Origin: Bacillus sp. ISL-41
GTDB lineage: Bacteria > Bacillota > Bacilli > Bacillales > Cytobacillaceae
Length of the DNA stretch: 57,620 nt
Direction: 5' to 3'
NCBI RefSeq assembly: GCF_018613235.1
Contig: NZ_JAGGQP010000036.1
Location: 1 to 57,620, forward strand
Shown here: piece after piece, positions 21,058 through 28,475 of the stretch
How positions within the stretch are numbered: the first letter of the stretch is position 1
Layout of the letters: each line of letters starts with the position of its first letter
The notes under the pieces: generated by a model
Seen by the model: only the letters and a program-made list of their open reading frames with translations
Told to the model about the DNA's origin: nothing
The model's database searches: none
Position numbers and translations under genes: made by a program

Positions 21058-21131
21058 GGCGGTGTAGCTCAGCTGGCTAGAGCGTACGGTTCATACCCGT
21101 AAGGTCGGGGGTTCGATCCCCTCCGCCGCTA
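21058..21131 (+). tRNA. tRNA-Met (CAT, elongator type)
   Basis: Cloverleaf with anticodon CAT in the loop GGTTCATACC. D-arm AGCTCAGCTGGCTAGAGC and T-loop TTCGATC are standard. The acceptor begins GGCGGTG, the elongator tRNA-Met form, not the CGCGGGG initiator. The gene ends at the discriminator A; the next bases are CTA, so CCA is not encoded. Confidence 0.95.
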
Positions 21132-21136
21132 CTAAC

Positions 21137-21199
21137 GAAAAGCGTAGGCGCCTGATTAAGCCCCGAACTGTTTCGCGGGCTAGGCGCTGAAGCTAGACA
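21137..21199 (+). repeat. Copy of the GAAAAGCG...GCGCCT repeat inside the tRNA operon
   Basis: Begins GAAAAGCGTAGGCGCCTG, continues AGCCCCGA and ends near GAAGCTAGAC. The same blocks recur at 27468 and 40226. It forms a GC-rich hairpin (GCCCCGAAC-GTTTCGCGGGC region) and occupies most of the spacer between the two tRNA genes. Confidence 0.65.
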
Positions 21200-21213
21200 A
21201 ATATTACTATAAT

Positions 21214-21285
21214 GGCCCCTTGGTCAAGCGGTTAAGACACCGCCCTTTCACGGCGGTAACACGGGTTCGAATCCCGTAGGGGTCA
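21214..21285 (+). tRNA. tRNA-Glu (TTC)
   Basis: Anticodon TTC in CCCTTTCACGG; acceptor GGCCCCT pairs with AGGGGTC; T-loop TTCGAAT. The gene ends at the discriminator A followed by TCA, so CCA is not encoded. Met-Glu is also the pair between spoIIE and yabR in B. subtilis. Confidence 0.95.
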
Positions 21286-21295
21286 TCATTATGCG

Positions 21296-21325
21296 AAAAC
21301 CTCGTTCCTTTGGGAGCGAGGTTTT
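21296..21325 (+). terminator. Terminator of the tRNA operon
   Basis: AAAACCTCG (21296-21304) pairs with CGAGGTTTT (21317-21325), then TT. It lies 10 bp after tRNA-Glu. Confidence 0.9.
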
Positions 21326-21327
21326 TT

Positions 21328-21680
21328 GTTTATATTCGGGTTGTGGGAATGCAGTGCTCTTGCTTTTACTTTTGTTTACTCCTGCACTGTTTTTCGGGCA
21401 ATGCAGCGGCTCTCCTTTCTCTTCAAGATCAGCTTATTTTCCCTGAATTTGGATGACGGCACGATTATTGCGTATGTTTGGGCAATTCCGGGCACTTTTC
21501 GGGAGATTATCCCGCTTGATTAAGAGATTACAGAGGATGACTAGGCAATTATCGGTGTCCATTAAGAGAATAATTTTTCCAGTTACCTTTTTTCGTTAAA
21601 ATCGGTCCATAAAAAGAGCCAACTTGCGAATTCAACCCTATTCTGTAGTCAATAGCAACAAATTTTGAGAAAAGAACAAA
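21328..21680. other. Intergenic region with no recognisable gene
   Basis: About 350 bp between the tRNA terminator and the yabR terminator. Short open frames have no ribosome site or known motif. One imperfect inverted repeat, CAGTGC (21352-21357) and GCACTG (21384-21389), encloses a pyrimidine-rich 26-nt centre. Nothing else stands out. Confidence 0.5.
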
Positions 21681-21713
21681 ACAAAAAGACAAGCCCTGTA
21701 AAAGACTTGTCTT
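21681..21713 (-). terminator. Terminator of yabR
   Basis: AAGACAAG (21686-21693) and CTTGTCTT (21706-21713) form an 8-bp stem followed by TTTTGTTTTG on the minus strand. Confidence 0.75.
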
Positions 21714-21759
21714 GGTATAGCATGATTCCTGCTATTATATATATTCACTTAGCAGCAAG

Positions 21760-22215
21760 TTACCCTCTTCTAGCTCCTCTTCCTCCGCGCTTGGATTCAG
21801 TAGCACGCTTTAGAGTAGACAGGCGGTCTTCACTGTCCTTCAAGAATTTCGCCATTTTTGATTCGAAATTTTCAGGACGGGCATTGCGGTTGTCGTTTCC
21901 TCTGCCGCCCCCGCCGCCGCGTGGACGCTGCGAGTAAGGTCTTGATTCAGATCTTTCTGGTCTTGCAGGTCGTTCAGGTCTATCAACAGCCTTCTTGATA
22001 GATAAACCGATTTTACCGTCTTTCTCAACATTGATAACCTTTACTTCAACCTGGTCGCCAACTTTCAGGTGGTCATTGATATCCTTGACATAGTTGTCTG
22101 CAACCTCACTGATGTGAACAAGTCCTGTTGAGCCACCCGGCAGCTCGACGAACGCCCCGAAATTTGTAATACCTGTTACCTTTCCCTGTAACTTGCTGCC
22201 TACTTCGATTGACAT
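21760..22215 (-). CDS. yabR: S1 domain RNA-binding protein YabR
   Basis: Residues about 5-75 form one S1 domain (GSKLQGKVTGITNFGAFVEL, GLVHISEVADNYVKDINDHL, KVGDQVEVKVINVEKDGKIGLSIK). The rest is a low-complexity Arg/Gly/Pro/Glu tail ending RGGRGARRG, typical of this small S1 family. Probably binds RNA or ribosomes; precise role unknown. 151 residues, ATG after AAGGAGG. It follows divIC, as in B. subtilis. Confidence 0.92.
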   Translation of the reverse strand: MSIEVGSKLQGKVTGITNFGAFVELPGGSTGLVHISEVADNYVKDINDHLKVGDQVEVKVINVEKDGKIGLSIKKAVDRPERPARPERSESRPYSQRPRGGGGGRGNDNRNARPENFESKMAKFLKDSEDRLSTLKRATESKRGGRGARRG

Positions 22216-22289
22216 AAAAAAGTTTTGCCTCCTTAAAGATATAAAAAATCAAACTTACATTATATTATACAGAATATGAAAAAAGAGTG

Positions 22290-22688
22290 TCAATAAGGCG
22301 AATCTTGGGAGTCCTTTTTCTCTTTAGGAAGGTTGAAGATGATTTCGTTCTTTTCAGACAGGAAATATTCCTTGCGGGCAAGCTTTGCTATGTATTCGTC
22401 ATCGTTCAATTTGACGATTTCCTCATCCAAGATTTCCTGCTGCTTTTGAAGGCTTGCTAATTTTTGTTCTAGCTGTTCCTTTTCCGACTGCTTCTTTTCG
22501 AGGGCAGCAGACTGGGAAATGTAGGTTGAGATCATCAAATAAGAAATGACCGATGCGAATAGGGCAAAGACTGCGAGGCGCCTGAAAAGCAGTTTTCGCT
22601 TCCTGCTTTCTGCAATCCCGGCTTTTTCACGCTGTTGTACATATTGATTTTCAATCTTGGCTATGCTTTTTTTCCTGATGGCACTCAT
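22290..22688 (-). CDS. divIC: Cell division protein DivIC (FtsB-like)
   Basis: Bitopic protein of the division septum; forms a complex with FtsL and DivIB. A basic cytoplasmic N-terminus is followed by one membrane helix (about 34-55, FALFASVISYLMISTYI) and a coiled coil (about 60-95, KKQSEKEQLEQKLASLQKQQ), then ARKEYFLSEKNEIIFNL. 132 residues. ATG after AAGGAGG. It sits between yabQ and yabR. Confidence 0.94.
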   Translation of the reverse strand: MSAIRKKSIAKIENQYVQQREKAGIAESRKRKLLFRRLAVFALFASVISYLMISTYISQSAALEKKQSEKEQLEQKLASLQKQQEILDEEIVKLNDDEYIAKLARKEYFLSEKNEIIFNLPKEKKDSQDSPY

Positions 22689-22768
22689 TCCCCGCAGTCC
22701 TCCTTATATATATTTTTGCTGTTGATTCCGTTCAACAAGACATTGACTAACAATTGCTTTCATCACGC

Positions 22769-23404
22769 CTACTTTTTTAACTTCTTTATCCATTTTATCG
22801 GCTTAGTAAAATAATTCTTTACTATAATTAGAAATCCTGCCAATTTATTATATAATTTCTCGACGCTTTTTTTAACTGTTTTCGGCAAAAGTTTCCAAAA
22901 AAGCAGGAAAATCATCTTAATTGGTTTCCAAATTAAGTGATTGAGCAGCCACAGCAAAACGGCAAGAAGCCATTTTAAAAGAGAATAAAGGCCTCTTCCC
23001 GTCAAAAGCAATAGTGACAGTGCGGTGGCGGCCAAGAACTGGAGAGGTCTGACCACAAGTATCCTGAAAGCCTTCACCATGAATACATATACATTGATCG
23101 TATAGGTGATAGCCCGTTCCAGCATCTTCAGATAGAGTTTCTTGAATAGGCTCTGATAGGCCGCAAAACCGCATAATAACGCGAGGAAGATATAAAAACG
23201 CAATTCTCCCATATTCACTGAAAATAATACATAGAAAATCGACAAACCCTGGAATACCCAGAACAGGATGTCGTTGATGAAGACAATCCAGGATTTTCGT
23301 TTAGATCTTTTCAGAAACCGATTATGCGTATCAAGTGAAGCTCCGAATAGGCTGCCCATCCAAATCATGGCGAGCATGGTCAAAAATTGGGTCGAAAGCG
23401 TCAT
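22769..23404 (-). CDS. yabQ: Spore cortex biosynthesis protein YabQ
   Basis: Mother-cell membrane protein needed for cortex formation in B. subtilis. Hydrophobic segments lie at about 5-22, 38-58, 68-84 and 115-160; the C-terminal tail is strongly basic (KSVEKLYNKL, KPIKWIKKLKK). 211 residues. The ATG overlaps the yabP stop as ATGA with no strong ribosome site, so translation is probably coupled to yabP. Confidence 0.92.
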   Translation of the reverse strand: MTLSTQFLTMLAMIWMGSLFGASLDTHNRFLKRSKRKSWIVFINDILFWVFQGLSIFYVLFSVNMGELRFYIFLALLCGFAAYQSLFKKLYLKMLERAITYTINVYVFMVKAFRILVVRPLQFLAATALSLLLLTGRGLYSLLKWLLAVLLWLLNHLIWKPIKMIFLLFWKLLPKTVKKSVEKLYNKLAGFLIIVKNYFTKPIKWIKKLKK

Positions 23405-23703
23405 CGGAATAACTTGCTAAAGAAGCCTTTAGCCTTCTCCCCATTCTGGTCATCAAGATAGACCAGGTCAAAGATTTTTCCTTTGATCGACACAATCCCT
23501 TTGTCGACGTCCAGATTCTTCATTTGGAGATTTTGGCCCTTGATCGCAAGGAATCCCATGACAGTCTCTAATAAAAACTCTTCATTATCAAAGCTTTCAA
23601 CCTGCTTTACTCCGGTGATATCCAGTGTCCGTCTGCCTCTCATCACTAAATCGTGGTCTGGCACATTGCTTTTTGTCTGATTTGTTTCGTAATATTGGCT
23701 CAT
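23401..23703 (-). CDS. yabP: Spore cortex protein YabP
   Basis: A 100-residue YabP/YqfC-family protein needed, with YabQ, for spore cortex assembly. Typical segments: LVMRGRRTLDITGVKQVESFD, FLLETVMGFLAIKGQNL and the middle KGIVSIKGKI. ATG after GTGAGG. A sigma-E-like promoter lies just upstream, separate from the rqcP unit. Confidence 0.93.
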   Translation of the reverse strand: MSQYYETNQTKSNVPDHDLVMRGRRTLDITGVKQVESFDNEEFLLETVMGFLAIKGQNLQMKNLDVDKGIVSIKGKIFDLVYLDDQNGEKAKGFFSKLFR

Positions 23704-23717
23704 TAATATCCCTCACA

Positions 23718-23747
23718 ATCATAATGCACTTTTGTACATGTTTATGA
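23718..23747 (-). promoter_or_regulatory. Candidate sigma-E promoter of yabP-yabQ
   Basis: TCATAAA at 23747-23741, a 14-bp spacer and CATTATGAT at 23726-23718. Spacing equals that of known sigma-E promoters such as spoIID; the -35 core is good and the -10 is partial. Confidence 0.5.
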
Positions 23748-23790
23748 TTGAATAAGAGAGAATAGAACAAGCCTTCACACGAAGCTCTTC

Positions 23791-24063
23791 TTACTCTTCA
23801 TCGTCCCCTGGAATACGTTCTTCCCCAAGAAGGGTATACATTCCGGCAGCTTCATCTTTACGGGATGTTTCCTGTATTCGCTCGATTCTTGCAGAGACGA
23901 CTTTTTGCCCAAAGCGTATCGCCAGTTCATCACCCGCTTTTACATTCGTACTCGCTTTCGCCGGCATTCCGTTGACGGAAATTCGCCCTTGATCGGATAC
24001 TTCCTTTGCCAATGTTCTTCTTTTGATTAATCTTGATACTTTTAAAAATTTATCCAGCCTCAT
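23791..24063 (-). CDS. rqcP: Ribosome quality-control S4-domain protein RqcP (YabO)
   Basis: Works with RqcH on stalled 50S subunits to add C-terminal alanine tails. The 90-residue protein opens with an S4 domain (MRLDKFLKVSRLIKRRTLAK, RISVNGMPAKASTNVKAGD) and has a short acidic tail. The family is related to Hsp15. ATG after AAAGGGG. It lies between yabN and yabP, as in B. subtilis. Confidence 0.94.
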   Translation of the reverse strand: MRLDKFLKVSRLIKRRTLAKEVSDQGRISVNGMPAKASTNVKAGDELAIRFGQKVVSARIERIQETSRKDEAAGMYTLLGEERIPGDDEE

Positions 24064-24262
24064 CGTATTTAAACCCCTTTTTCATTATTGGTTTGTTTTA
24101 CCTGCGCGCTTTTCGTAAACTTTTTGCTTCCAAACCCATCTGGATTTTTACGTTATGCTTCCATATTCATTTCGGCAGCATCTTCGAAAAAAGCCCAAAA
24201 CTCTAAAATGCGAATAACTGTATGTGTTCGAAAAGCAGCAATCAATGCGAAACAGCCTTTAC

Positions 24263-25726
24263 CTATAAACCGTGTGTCTTAGCATCCTCCCAAAAGGCAT
24301 CCAACTCATCCAGAGTGTAGTCGTCAACACTTCCCCCATTCTCTGCTGCTTTTTGTTCGATATAGGCAAAGCGGCGCATGAACTTCCTGTTGGTCTTGTT
24401 CAGTGCCATTTCCGGATTGATATCGTAATGCCTTGCGAAATTGACAAGCGCAAACAAAAGATCTCCGTACTCCAGCTCGATATCTTCCTGAATGCCTTTT
24501 TCGGTGATTTCTACAGAAAGCTCATCAATTTCTTCCTTTACCTTGTCAAGGATTGGCGCTGCCGTCTTCCAGTCAAACCCTACTTTAGCAGCTTCCTTTT
24601 GCAGCTCATATGCCTTTAGCAGATTCGGAAGTCCTTTTCCGGCTCCCTCCAGCATAGACTTCGCTGCACCGCCTTTTTCCTGCTCCTTGATTTCCTGCCA
24701 GTTCCGAAGTACATCTTCTTCATTTTCAGCCTTGATGTCGCCGAACACATGGGGATGCCTGCGGACCATTTTTGATGATATCCCTTCGATTACATCATCG
24801 ATGGTAAAGTAGCCCTCATCCTCACCGATCTGGGCATGGAGCATGACTTGAAGCAGCACATCGCCCAGTTCTTCAATCATATGATCGATATCATCATGAT
24901 CGATTGCCTCCAGCAATTCATATGACTCTTCGATTAAATATTTCTTAAGTGACTGGTGGGTCTGCTTCTTATCCCAAGGACAACCATTCGGACCGCGCAG
25001 TTCTGATATAATTCCACGCAGCTTCAGAAAATCCTTGTATAAAATTTGTTCATCTTCAACAGGAGGTACATAAACCGAAGTTAAATTGCTTAACTCCATC
25101 TCCCTGTCCAATTCGTATAATGGCAACTTTTTAATGACCTCATCGCTGCTTCCTGCTGCTGTTACAATGAATACCTCGTAATCATCAGGCAATTTTTCCA
25201 TGAGTGTCAGCTTGACGTCGGAGGCAACGAAGGCGTCATACACCTGCCCGATGATTGTGTGGCTCTTCAGCAGCATATCTTCCTTTGACAATGCTGTGCC
25301 ATCAAGCAGCTGGAAACCTTCGATCGGATCAATCGCCAGGGACTGGAACATGGCATCCAGGAAACTCTGGCCGCCGCCAATTTCAATTTCCGTATCCCGC
25401 TTTGGTCCTCGTTCGAGCAAGAGCTGCACTGTCCGCTCCGCAATCAAGGGATGTCCAGGAACAGCATAGGTTACAGGAGCCATGGCACTTTCAGCCAGCA
25501 AAAACTCTGTGATTTCCTCATAAACATCCTCAAACTGGTCATGCTTCTCATAAATTCCATCGAACGATTGAAACTGCACCCCTTCCTTCTCTAGCTCCGC
25601 AACGACCGGATGTTCTTTTGTCCGCAAAAACAGGTTTTTCTCATGCTTCAATTTTTTATATACACCAAGCGGCAGCTGGTCGAGGTCGCCAGCTCCCAGT
25701 CCGATGATCAAAATCTTGTTTGCCAT
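24263..25726 (-). CDS. yabN: Tetrapyrrole methylase-MazG fusion protein YabN
   Basis: Two-domain protein. Residues about 1-220 are a SAM-dependent tetrapyrrole-methylase fold (ILIIGLGAGDLDQLPLG, VTYAVPGHPLIAERT). Residues about 230-487 carry two MazG nucleotide-pyrophosphohydrolase modules (LRGPNGCPWDKKQTHQSLKK with EESYELLEAI and EELGDVL; then FDWKTAAPILDKVKEEIDEL). Likely hydrolyses non-canonical NTPs; the methylase substrate is unknown. ATG at 25726 with AAGGAGG upstream gives 487 residues, the family length. An ATG at 25747 lacks a ribosome site. Confidence 0.92.
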   Translation of the reverse strand: MANKILIIGLGAGDLDQLPLGVYKKLKHEKNLFLRTKEHPVVAELEKEGVQFQSFDGIYEKHDQFEDVYEEITEFLLAESAMAPVTYAVPGHPLIAERTVQLLLERGPKRDTEIEIGGGQSFLDAMFQSLAIDPIEGFQLLDGTALSKEDMLLKSHTIIGQVYDAFVASDVKLTLMEKLPDDYEVFIVTAAGSSDEVIKKLPLYELDREMELSNLTSVYVPPVEDEQILYKDFLKLRGIISELRGPNGCPWDKKQTHQSLKKYLIEESYELLEAIDHDDIDHMIEELGDVLLQVMLHAQIGEDEGYFTIDDVIEGISSKMVRRHPHVFGDIKAENEEDVLRNWQEIKEQEKGGAAKSMLEGAGKGLPNLLKAYELQKEAAKVGFDWKTAAPILDKVKEEIDELSVEITEKGIQEDIELEYGDLLFALVNFARHYDINPEMALNKTNRKFMRRFAYIEQKAAENGGSVDDYTLDELDAFWEDAKTHGL

Positions 25727-25756
25727 TTCCCTTTTTTCCTCCTTCATGTAAATGCC

Positions 25757-27361
25757 TTATTTAAACAACAACTGGACCATCCTGCTGCCGAATGGCAAAG
25801 TCACTAATTCATCTTCAGTCAAAGCCTTCGTTTTGATTAATATGAAAAAATAAACAAGTGCTCCGATAACTATTGAGCTTAACGCCTGGAATACAGCTCC
25901 GAGCCTGTCGGGTTCAATATAGTCATAACCGAAATCCGTTATATATAGAAATAATCGTAAAACAATAGCCATCACCGCCGAGGAAAACAGAATTTTTCCA
26001 ATGAATACAAGTGATAGGACAGGTTGGCCGAGTTCATGTCTCAGCTTAAAAATTAGGATGAACATGACTGCCAGCATCGCCGCCAATGTGGCATAAGCTG
26101 CCCCCATTGTCCCAATATCCGGAATCAGTATCAGGTTCAATATGTATTTCAAGCCAAATCCGGCAAGTATGACTGCAGCCGGAAAAATAGACTTATCAAG
26201 ACCCTGCAAAATGCTCATAATCGTCAGGATGACCGAACCAAATAAGATCATCAAGCTGAGCACTCCAAGCACATTGGATCCATCAGCATTCTCAAACAGC
26301 ATGATATTAGCTGGGACGATGATGCTATATAAACCAACCGCAGCAGCAGCGCCAAAAATCAGGCTTGTCTGAAGGGCGAGCCTCACTTTGGGCAGGATTC
26401 TCTCGCGGCGATTACTTGATTTGTCGCCTGAAATTGCCGGTACCAGGCTTAATGACATCGAAGTGGCGACAACTGTCCCAAGCTGGATCAGTGGCTGCCC
26501 TCTGTCAAAAATGCCTTTTGCCGACTTCGCTTCCTCCGCTGTCAGTCCCAATGCCAGCAATGAAGAATACATATTCAAGGAATCCGCCAGCTGCAGCAAT
26601 ATTAACAGCATGCCACTGATACTGATCGCAAATCCCTGAATGATCAGCGCTTTTACGACCCAGGCTGCGTCCTTGAATAAATCCTTGAGCTGAAAATAGG
26701 TGAAGGGATTAGCTCCTCCATTTTTCAGATAAAAAAATCCGAGTATCAAAACGGAGATAATCCCGCCTGTTATCGATCCGAAAACAGCTCCGGCACCAGT
26801 GACATAAAGAGAGAAACCCTGCTGCACAAGCACCGCTGACAAGATAAGAATGGTCGCGACCCGGATGAACTGTTCTGAAACCTGAGAAATCGCTGTCGGC
26901 ACCATATTACCCTTTCCCTGGAAATATCCCCTGAACACTGAGGTGAACGGGAAGATCAGGAATGGCACGGATACAACCTTAAATAAGGGTTTCAGTTCTG
27001 GATCACCGATTTTATCGGCAATCCATCCAGCACCAATATAGAAAAAGGAAAAAAGGAACAACCCAACGATACCGAGAAACACAAGAGAAATAGCCAATAG
27101 ACGATCAGCCCTGCCGCTATTCCCGGCAGCCTGCTGCTCCGTATAAAGCTTTGAAATGACAACCGGAAATCCATATGTAGATAAAACCATGACAATGCCA
27201 AAAAAGGGATATACCTGCTGATAAATATAAAAACCAATGTCCCCGACGATATTTTGAAAAGGGACACGGTAAACGGCGCTTAAAATTTTCGTAACCAGGG
27301 CAGCCAGAGTAAGGATCATAGCCCCCCTCATCAATTCCTTTGAATCTGCAACGGGCTTCAT
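25757..27361 (-). CDS. yabM: Polysaccharide/lipid flippase of the MOP superfamily (YabM, SpoVB/MurJ-like)
   Basis: Integral membrane protein, 534 residues, with about 14 hydrophobic helices. The N-terminus LMRGAMILTLAALVTKILSA and the segment PVVISKLYTEQQAAGN are typical of the SpoVB/YtgP/MurJ-like oligosaccharide flippases. Probably moves an undecaprenyl-linked sugar. Substrate unknown; it is a paralogue-type of SpoVB and Amj/MurJ candidates elsewhere. ATG after AAGGAG. Found between spoVT and yabN. Confidence 0.88.
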   Translation of the reverse strand: MKPVADSKELMRGAMILTLAALVTKILSAVYRVPFQNIVGDIGFYIYQQVYPFFGIVMVLSTYGFPVVISKLYTEQQAAGNSGRADRLLAISLVFLGIVGLFLFSFFYIGAGWIADKIGDPELKPLFKVVSVPFLIFPFTSVFRGYFQGKGNMVPTAISQVSEQFIRVATILILSAVLVQQGFSLYVTGAGAVFGSITGGIISVLILGFFYLKNGGANPFTYFQLKDLFKDAAWVVKALIIQGFAISISGMLLILLQLADSLNMYSSLLALGLTAEEAKSAKGIFDRGQPLIQLGTVVATSMSLSLVPAISGDKSSNRRERILPKVRLALQTSLIFGAAAAVGLYSIIVPANIMLFENADGSNVLGVLSLMILFGSVILTIMSILQGLDKSIFPAAVILAGFGLKYILNLILIPDIGTMGAAYATLAAMLAVMFILIFKLRHELGQPVLSLVFIGKILFSSAVMAIVLRLFLYITDFGYDYIEPDRLGAVFQALSSIVIGALVYFFILIKTKALTEDELVTLPFGSRMVQLLFK

Positions 27362-27467
27362 CGCCCATCTCCTTCCAATTTCAGTTTCAAACGTATTATA
27401 TCACAAGGGAAAAAGCATCGGCCGTAAGCAAAACAGACAATATTAATTTGTTAGACAGCTGTAATAT

Positions 27468-27513
27468 AGAAAAGCGCAAGCGCCTTGATCAGCCCCGACA
27501 AGCGGAGTTGGAC
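27468..27513. repeat. Short copy of the AGAAAAGCGCAAGCGCC repeat
   Basis: AGAAAAGCGCAAGCGCC, then AGCCCCGACAAGCG and a GGAGTTGGAC end. A compact version of the element at 40226-40346. It lies between the spoVT terminator and yabM. Confidence 0.7.
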
Positions 27514-27550
27514 ACCTAATTTGTGCAACAAACTTATATCTCCAAATACG

Positions 27551-27579
27551 AAAAGAGGCAGCCTCGTCAGCTGCCCTTT
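27551..27579 (-). terminator. Terminator of spoVT
   Basis: GGCAGC (27557-27562) pairs with GCTGCC (27570-27575), with flanking AAAAGA/TTT, then TCTTTTCG on the minus strand. Confidence 0.75.
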
Positions 27580-27604
27580 CGGTAAAATTATAAATCGTTG
27601 GTGA

Positions 27605-28141
27605 TTATTGCTCCATCTGTCTTGCCAGGAAGCCTGCAGCTGTTTCTACAGCTTTTTGTTCCACGTCACCCAATGATCCTTCTTTAGAGAAGATAATTAC
27701 TGCCCCGATTGGGTCTCCGTTGGCAATGATTGGCCCAATTGTATAAGAAGAAACAGGCTCTTCATTCCCCTCAACAAGCGAAATGCTAGTCTGCTGGTTC
27801 ACAAGGGATGATGTACGATCCTCCATCGTCTTTTCAACAAGTTCACTGATGTTTTTATTCAAGTAGTCCTTCTTGGAACCTCCTGCCAATGCGATATAAG
27901 TATCTCTATCGCAAATCAATACCGGGTTGCCTAAGCTATCATAGAGTGCTTCTGCATATTCCTTCGCAAAATCACTCAGCTCACTGATTGGTGAATACTT
28001 CTTTAAAATGACTTCACCATCACGGTCCACAAAGATTTCAAGTGGATCCCCTTCACGAATACGAAGTGTTCTTCTGATTTCTTTTGGAATTACGACACGA
28101 CCTAAATCATCGATTCGACGAACAATACCAGTTGCTTTCAT
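27605..28141 (-). CDS. spoVT: Stage V sporulation transcription factor SpoVT
   Basis: Tetrameric regulator of sigma-G genes in the forespore. An AbrB-like swapped-hairpin DNA-binding domain (MKATGIVRRIDDLGRVVIPK to about residue 50) precedes a GAF domain (about 55-178). Start: ATG at 28141 gives the family's 178 residues and has GTGAGG nine bases upstream; the frame extends 21 bp further without support. AbrB in this window shares the same N-terminal fold. Confidence 0.96.
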   Translation of the reverse strand: MKATGIVRRIDDLGRVVIPKEIRRTLRIREGDPLEIFVDRDGEVILKKYSPISELSDFAKEYAEALYDSLGNPVLICDRDTYIALAGGSKKDYLNKNISELVEKTMEDRTSSLVNQQTSISLVEGNEEPVSSYTIGPIIANGDPIGAVIIFSKEGSLGDVEQKAVETAAGFLARQMEQ

Positions 28142-28475
28142 CCAACGTTGCCTCACTTTCATCTGATGATTATTTTTTTAGATAAGGTTGTTTTGCGATA
28201 ATTGCTGCTATTCGTTTAAAACCAATTCAGTTTACGAAAACAGCATCAGTAATAATAATGCCTTTATTAATCAACCTTACCAAGATTTGAACTTAGTATC
28301 TTTCATATGGAAAGTTCTATACACTTCTCATTATTATTTTCTTTGAAGTGATAAAGGTGCCAAAAACGGATAAACCTTCCAGTTAATTTTTGCGTACACA
28401 CAGAAATTACCCTTGTCTATCTTTTTTGAAACACCTTATCCTTTTACATTTAGATTACAAAATATTTCCATACGG
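28142..28475. other. Intergenic region between mfd and spoVT
   Basis: 334 bp. I see a possible spoVT promoter (listed separately) and no gene. I could not find a convincing hairpin terminator for mfd. Confidence 0.5.
28294..28322 (-). promoter_or_regulatory. Candidate sigma-G promoter of spoVT
   Basis: GTATA at 28322-28318 (fits GHATR), a 17-bp spacer and GATACTA at 28300-28294 (6 of 7 to CATNHTA). It would give a leader of about 145 nt. SpoVT is sigma-G-dependent in B. subtilis. Confidence 0.4.

Noticed and set aside
21665-21937. Plus-strand open frame of 90 codons at the yabR 3' end
   Set aside because: It overlaps the yabR terminator and is antisense to yabR; low-complexity Pro/Arg content mirrors the yabR Gly/Arg tail.
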